In this document: one piece after another, positions 5,386-6,537 of the stretch
Numbering within the stretch: the stretch's first letter is position 1
Layout: every line of letters begins with the position of its first letter
Assembly (NCBI GenBank): GCA_023431245.1
Contig: JAEYXO010000320.1
Location: 1 to 6,537, forward strand
Reading direction: 5' to 3'
DNA: 6,537 bases
Source of the DNA: Pseudomonadota bacterium
GTDB taxonomy: Bacteria > Pseudomonadota > Gammaproteobacteria > Burkholderiales > SG8-41
The notes under the pieces: generated by a model
Told to the model about the DNA's origin: nothing
Database searches by the model: none
The model's input: the letters and a program-made list of their open reading frames with translations, nothing else
Position numbers and translations under genes: made by a program

Positions 5386-5710
5386 ACAGGCCGAAGCCCT
5401 TGCGGCGGCCTTCATCGAGGAACGCGGCCTGCGCATCCTCGCCCGCAATTACCGCTGCCGCCACGGCGAACTCGACCTGATCGCCCGCGACGGCGACATG
5501 CTGGTGTTCATCGAGGTGCGCAGCCGCAAGGACACGCGTTTCGGCGGCGCGGCCGCCAGCATCAACGCTTCAAAACGCGAAAAACTGCTGAAAGCCGCCC
5601 GCCATTACCTCGCGGCGCTCCCCGTGGGGCCGGCCTGCCGCTTCGATGCGGTACTGCTCACCGGCGAGCCCCCGCGCATCGAATGGCTGCGCAACGTCAT
5701 CGAGGAATAG
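5369..5710 (+). CDS. yraN: YraN family protein (UPF0102), predicted endonuclease-like fold
   Basis: This is a 113-aa cytosolic protein of the UPF0102 family, which has a PD-(D/E)XK/Holliday-junction-resolvase-like fold. No firm cellular role is established that I can cite. I see the family pattern in order: RGEQAEALAAAF (residues 4-15), GLRILARNYRCRHGELDLIA (20-39, with E34 and D36 as likely metal ligands), LVFIEVRSR (45-53, with E49 and R51 in the ExK position, commonly R in proteobacteria), RFGGAAASINASKREKL, and the C-terminal RFDAVLL. The start ATG at 5369 begins MNPRGEQAE as in relatives and overlaps the lppC end by 17 bp. A longer in-frame start at 5288 would add 27 unrelated residues lying fully within lppC. 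The gene is part of the lppC-yraN-gmhA-dolP run. Confidence 0.93.
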   Translation: MNPRGEQAEALAAAFIEERGLRILARNYRCRHGELDLIARDGDMLVFIEVRSRKDTRFGGAAASINASKREKLLKAARHYLAALPVGPACRFDAVLLTGEPPRIEWLRNVIEE

Positions 5711-5738
5711 GCCGCCGCAACAATCCGGACATCCGTTC

Positions 5739-5748
5739 GGAGTAGAAT
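5739..5748 (+). promoter_or_regulatory. Shine-Dalgarno and TAGAAT motif before gmhA
   Basis: GGAG (5739-5742) lies 4 nt before the ATG at 5747. The overlapping TAGAAT (5743-5748) matches 5/6 of a -10 hexamer, but no good -35 lies at 16-18 nt. If it acted as a promoter, transcription would start near 5755, so only the ATG at 5759 would be used on an almost leaderless transcript. Confidence 0.4.
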
Positions 5749-6349
5749 GCGGCCCACCATGGACCTGATCAGCCGCATCAGCGAAAACTTCTCGGAAAGC
5801 GCGCACCTCAAGCTGCAGTGCATGGATGCGCTTGCCGTTCCCATTGCCGCCGCAGTGCAGCTGATGGTGCGCTGCCTGCAGCAGGACGGGAAAATCCTGT
5901 CCTGCGGCAACGGCGGATCCGCCGCGGACGCCCAGCATTTCTCCGCGGAACTGCTGAACCGTTTCGAGGTCGAACGCCCGGGACTGGCCGCGATGGCGCT
6001 GACCACGGACAGCTCGACGCTGACGTCGATCGCCAATGACTACGACTACACGCAGGTGTTCTCGAAGCAGGTACGCGCGCTGGGCCATGCGGGTGACGTG
6101 CTGCTGGCGATATCCACCAGCGGCAATTCGCCCAACGTGATCGCCGCCATCGAAGCGGCGCATGAATGCGGTGTACATGTGGTCGCGCTGACCGGGCGCA
6201 ACGGGGGCAGGATGGGCGAGATGCTGAAGGGCGAAGATGTGCACATCTGTGTTCCCGCCGGCAGCACCGCGCGCATCCAGGAAGTTCACCTGCTGACGCT
6301 GCATTGCCTCTGCGACGGCATTGATTGTCTACTTTTGGGAGTCGAATAG
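5747..6349 (+). CDS. gmhA: SIS-domain phosphoheptose isomerase (GmhA; DiaA-position homologue)
   Basis: GmhA converts sedoheptulose 7-phosphate to D-glycero-D-manno-heptose 7-phosphate, the first step of LPS inner-core heptose synthesis. The 200-aa product is a single SIS domain: SCGNGGSAADAQHF at residues 52-65, AELLNRFEVERP, ALTTDSSTLTSIANDYDY, QVRALGHAGDVLLAISTSGNSPNV (phosphosugar loop STSGNS at 123-128), and TARIQEVHLLTLHCLCDGID. E68 and H181 occupy the positions of the E. coli GmhA catalytic residues E65 and H180. E. coli DiaA, which sits in the same synteny slot and binds DnaA, lacks the glutamate. As I recall it, the P. aeruginosa protein at this locus (PA4425) is a GmhA and is very similar. 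The ATG at 5759 (MDLISRI) fits homologues better, while the one at 5747 has the GGAG site; I give the longer form. A DnaA-related role cannot be excluded. Confidence 0.9.
   Translation: MRPTMDLISRISENFSESAHLKLQCMDALAVPIAAAVQLMVRCLQQDGKILSCGNGGSAADAQHFSAELLNRFEVERPGLAAMALTTDSSTLTSIANDYDYTQVFSKQVRALGHAGDVLLAISTSGNSPNVIAAIEAAHECGVHVVALTGRNGGRMGEMLKGEDVHICVPAGSTARIQEVHLLTLHCLCDGIDCLLLGVE
6337..6341 (+). promoter_or_regulatory. Ribosome-binding site of dolP
   Basis: GGGAG lies in the last codons of gmhA, 8 nt before the dolP ATG. It supports the ATG at 6350 over an in-frame ATG at 6368. Confidence 0.75.
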
Positions 6350-6537
6350 ATGCGCAACATCATCACCATGAGCTTCATTGCACTGCTGCCCGTCCTTTCC
6401 GGCTGCGTCGCCGTGGCCGCAGGCGGGGTCGCCGCCGGCGTGATGGTCGCCGAAGACCGCCGCACGGTCGGCACCATGACCGAAGACCAGGGCATCGAAC
6501 TGAAGGCGGCGAGCCGCATCGAGGAAAAGATCAAGGA
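6350..6537 (+). CDS. dolP: Outer-membrane lipoprotein DolP (YraP, BON domain), 5' part
   Basis: DolP is an outer-membrane lipoprotein with two BON domains that binds anionic phospholipid and supports envelope integrity and BAM function. Only the first 62 codons are in the window. They encode a short lipoprotein signal peptide (MRNIITMSFIALLPVLSG) with lipobox LSGC, so C19 is the expected lipidated residue; V20 after it gives no inner-membrane retention signal. A small-residue stretch AVAAGGVAAGVMVA follows, then DRRTVGTMTEDQGIELKAASRI up to K62, matching E. coli DPRSVGTQVDDGTLEVRVNSAL, the start of the first BON domain. The BON domains themselves lie mostly beyond the right edge. The ATG directly abuts the gmhA stop (TAGATG), which suggests coupled translation. 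Confidence 0.92.
   Translation, partial: MRNIITMSFIALLPVLSGCVAVAAGGVAAGVMVAEDRRTVGTMTEDQGIELKAASRIEEKIK

Noticed and set aside
4339..5448. 369-codon open frame on the minus strand
   Set aside because: Antisense to lppC, which has a clear family match. No ribosome-binding site or motif supports it.
5570..6304. 244-codon open frame on the minus strand
   Set aside because: Antisense to gmhA and the end of yraN; Gly/His/Arg/Gln-rich shadow.

Overview
The window is a compact, high-GC chromosomal segment of a bacterium. Its gene content and protein sequences point to a gammaproteobacterium outside the Enterobacteria, loosely Pseudomonas- or Xanthomonas-like. The main clues are the E. coli-type (class II) dihydroorotase, the mraZ-rsmH head of the division and cell-wall (dcw) cluster, and the run rsmI - lpoA/lppC - yraN - gmhA/diaA - dolP. 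From memory, P. aeruginosa has rsmH-mraZ-rnpB-rsmI-lppC-yraN-gmhA-dolP in the same order. I see no mobile element, CRISPR array, tRNA or phage gene.

Left half, all on the minus strand (read from right to left): rsmI (16S rRNA C1402 2'-O-methyltransferase), pyrC (dihydroorotase), a chaC-like gamma-glutamylcyclotransferase whose start overlaps the pyrC stop, rnpB (RNase P RNA), an AT-rich spacer, then mraZ and the 5' part of rsmH, which runs off the left edge. The spacer before mraZ carries a near-consensus sigma-70 promoter. Its -10 overlaps the first of three GTGGG/T boxes spaced exactly 10 bp apart, the arrangement known for MraZ autorepression of the dcw cluster. RsmH and RsmI jointly modify C1402 of 16S rRNA, so both C1402 methyltransferases lie in one window.

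Right half, plus strand: an LppC/LpoA-type penicillin-binding-protein activator without the usual N-terminal repeat domain, yraN (UPF0102), a SIS-fold phosphoheptose isomerase (GmhA-like), and the start of the outer-membrane lipoprotein gene dolP. This block is tightly packed (17-bp overlap, 36-bp gap, directly abutting stop and start) and serves the cell envelope: peptidoglycan synthase activation, LPS heptose synthesis and outer-membrane integrity.

The points most worth a second look are: (1) an RNase P RNA that appears to lack the P13 and P14 helices; (2) the divergent rsmI/lppC pair, whose coding regions overlap by 9 bp and whose likely promoters each lie inside the other gene; (3) the pyrC-chaC pair placed between rsmI and rnpB; (4) the SIS protein that keeps GmhA catalytic residues although it sits in the DiaA position; and (5) the short, possibly non-lipidated LpoA homologue. 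Overall the region is a conserved housekeeping neighbourhood and I found no clearly novel system in it.
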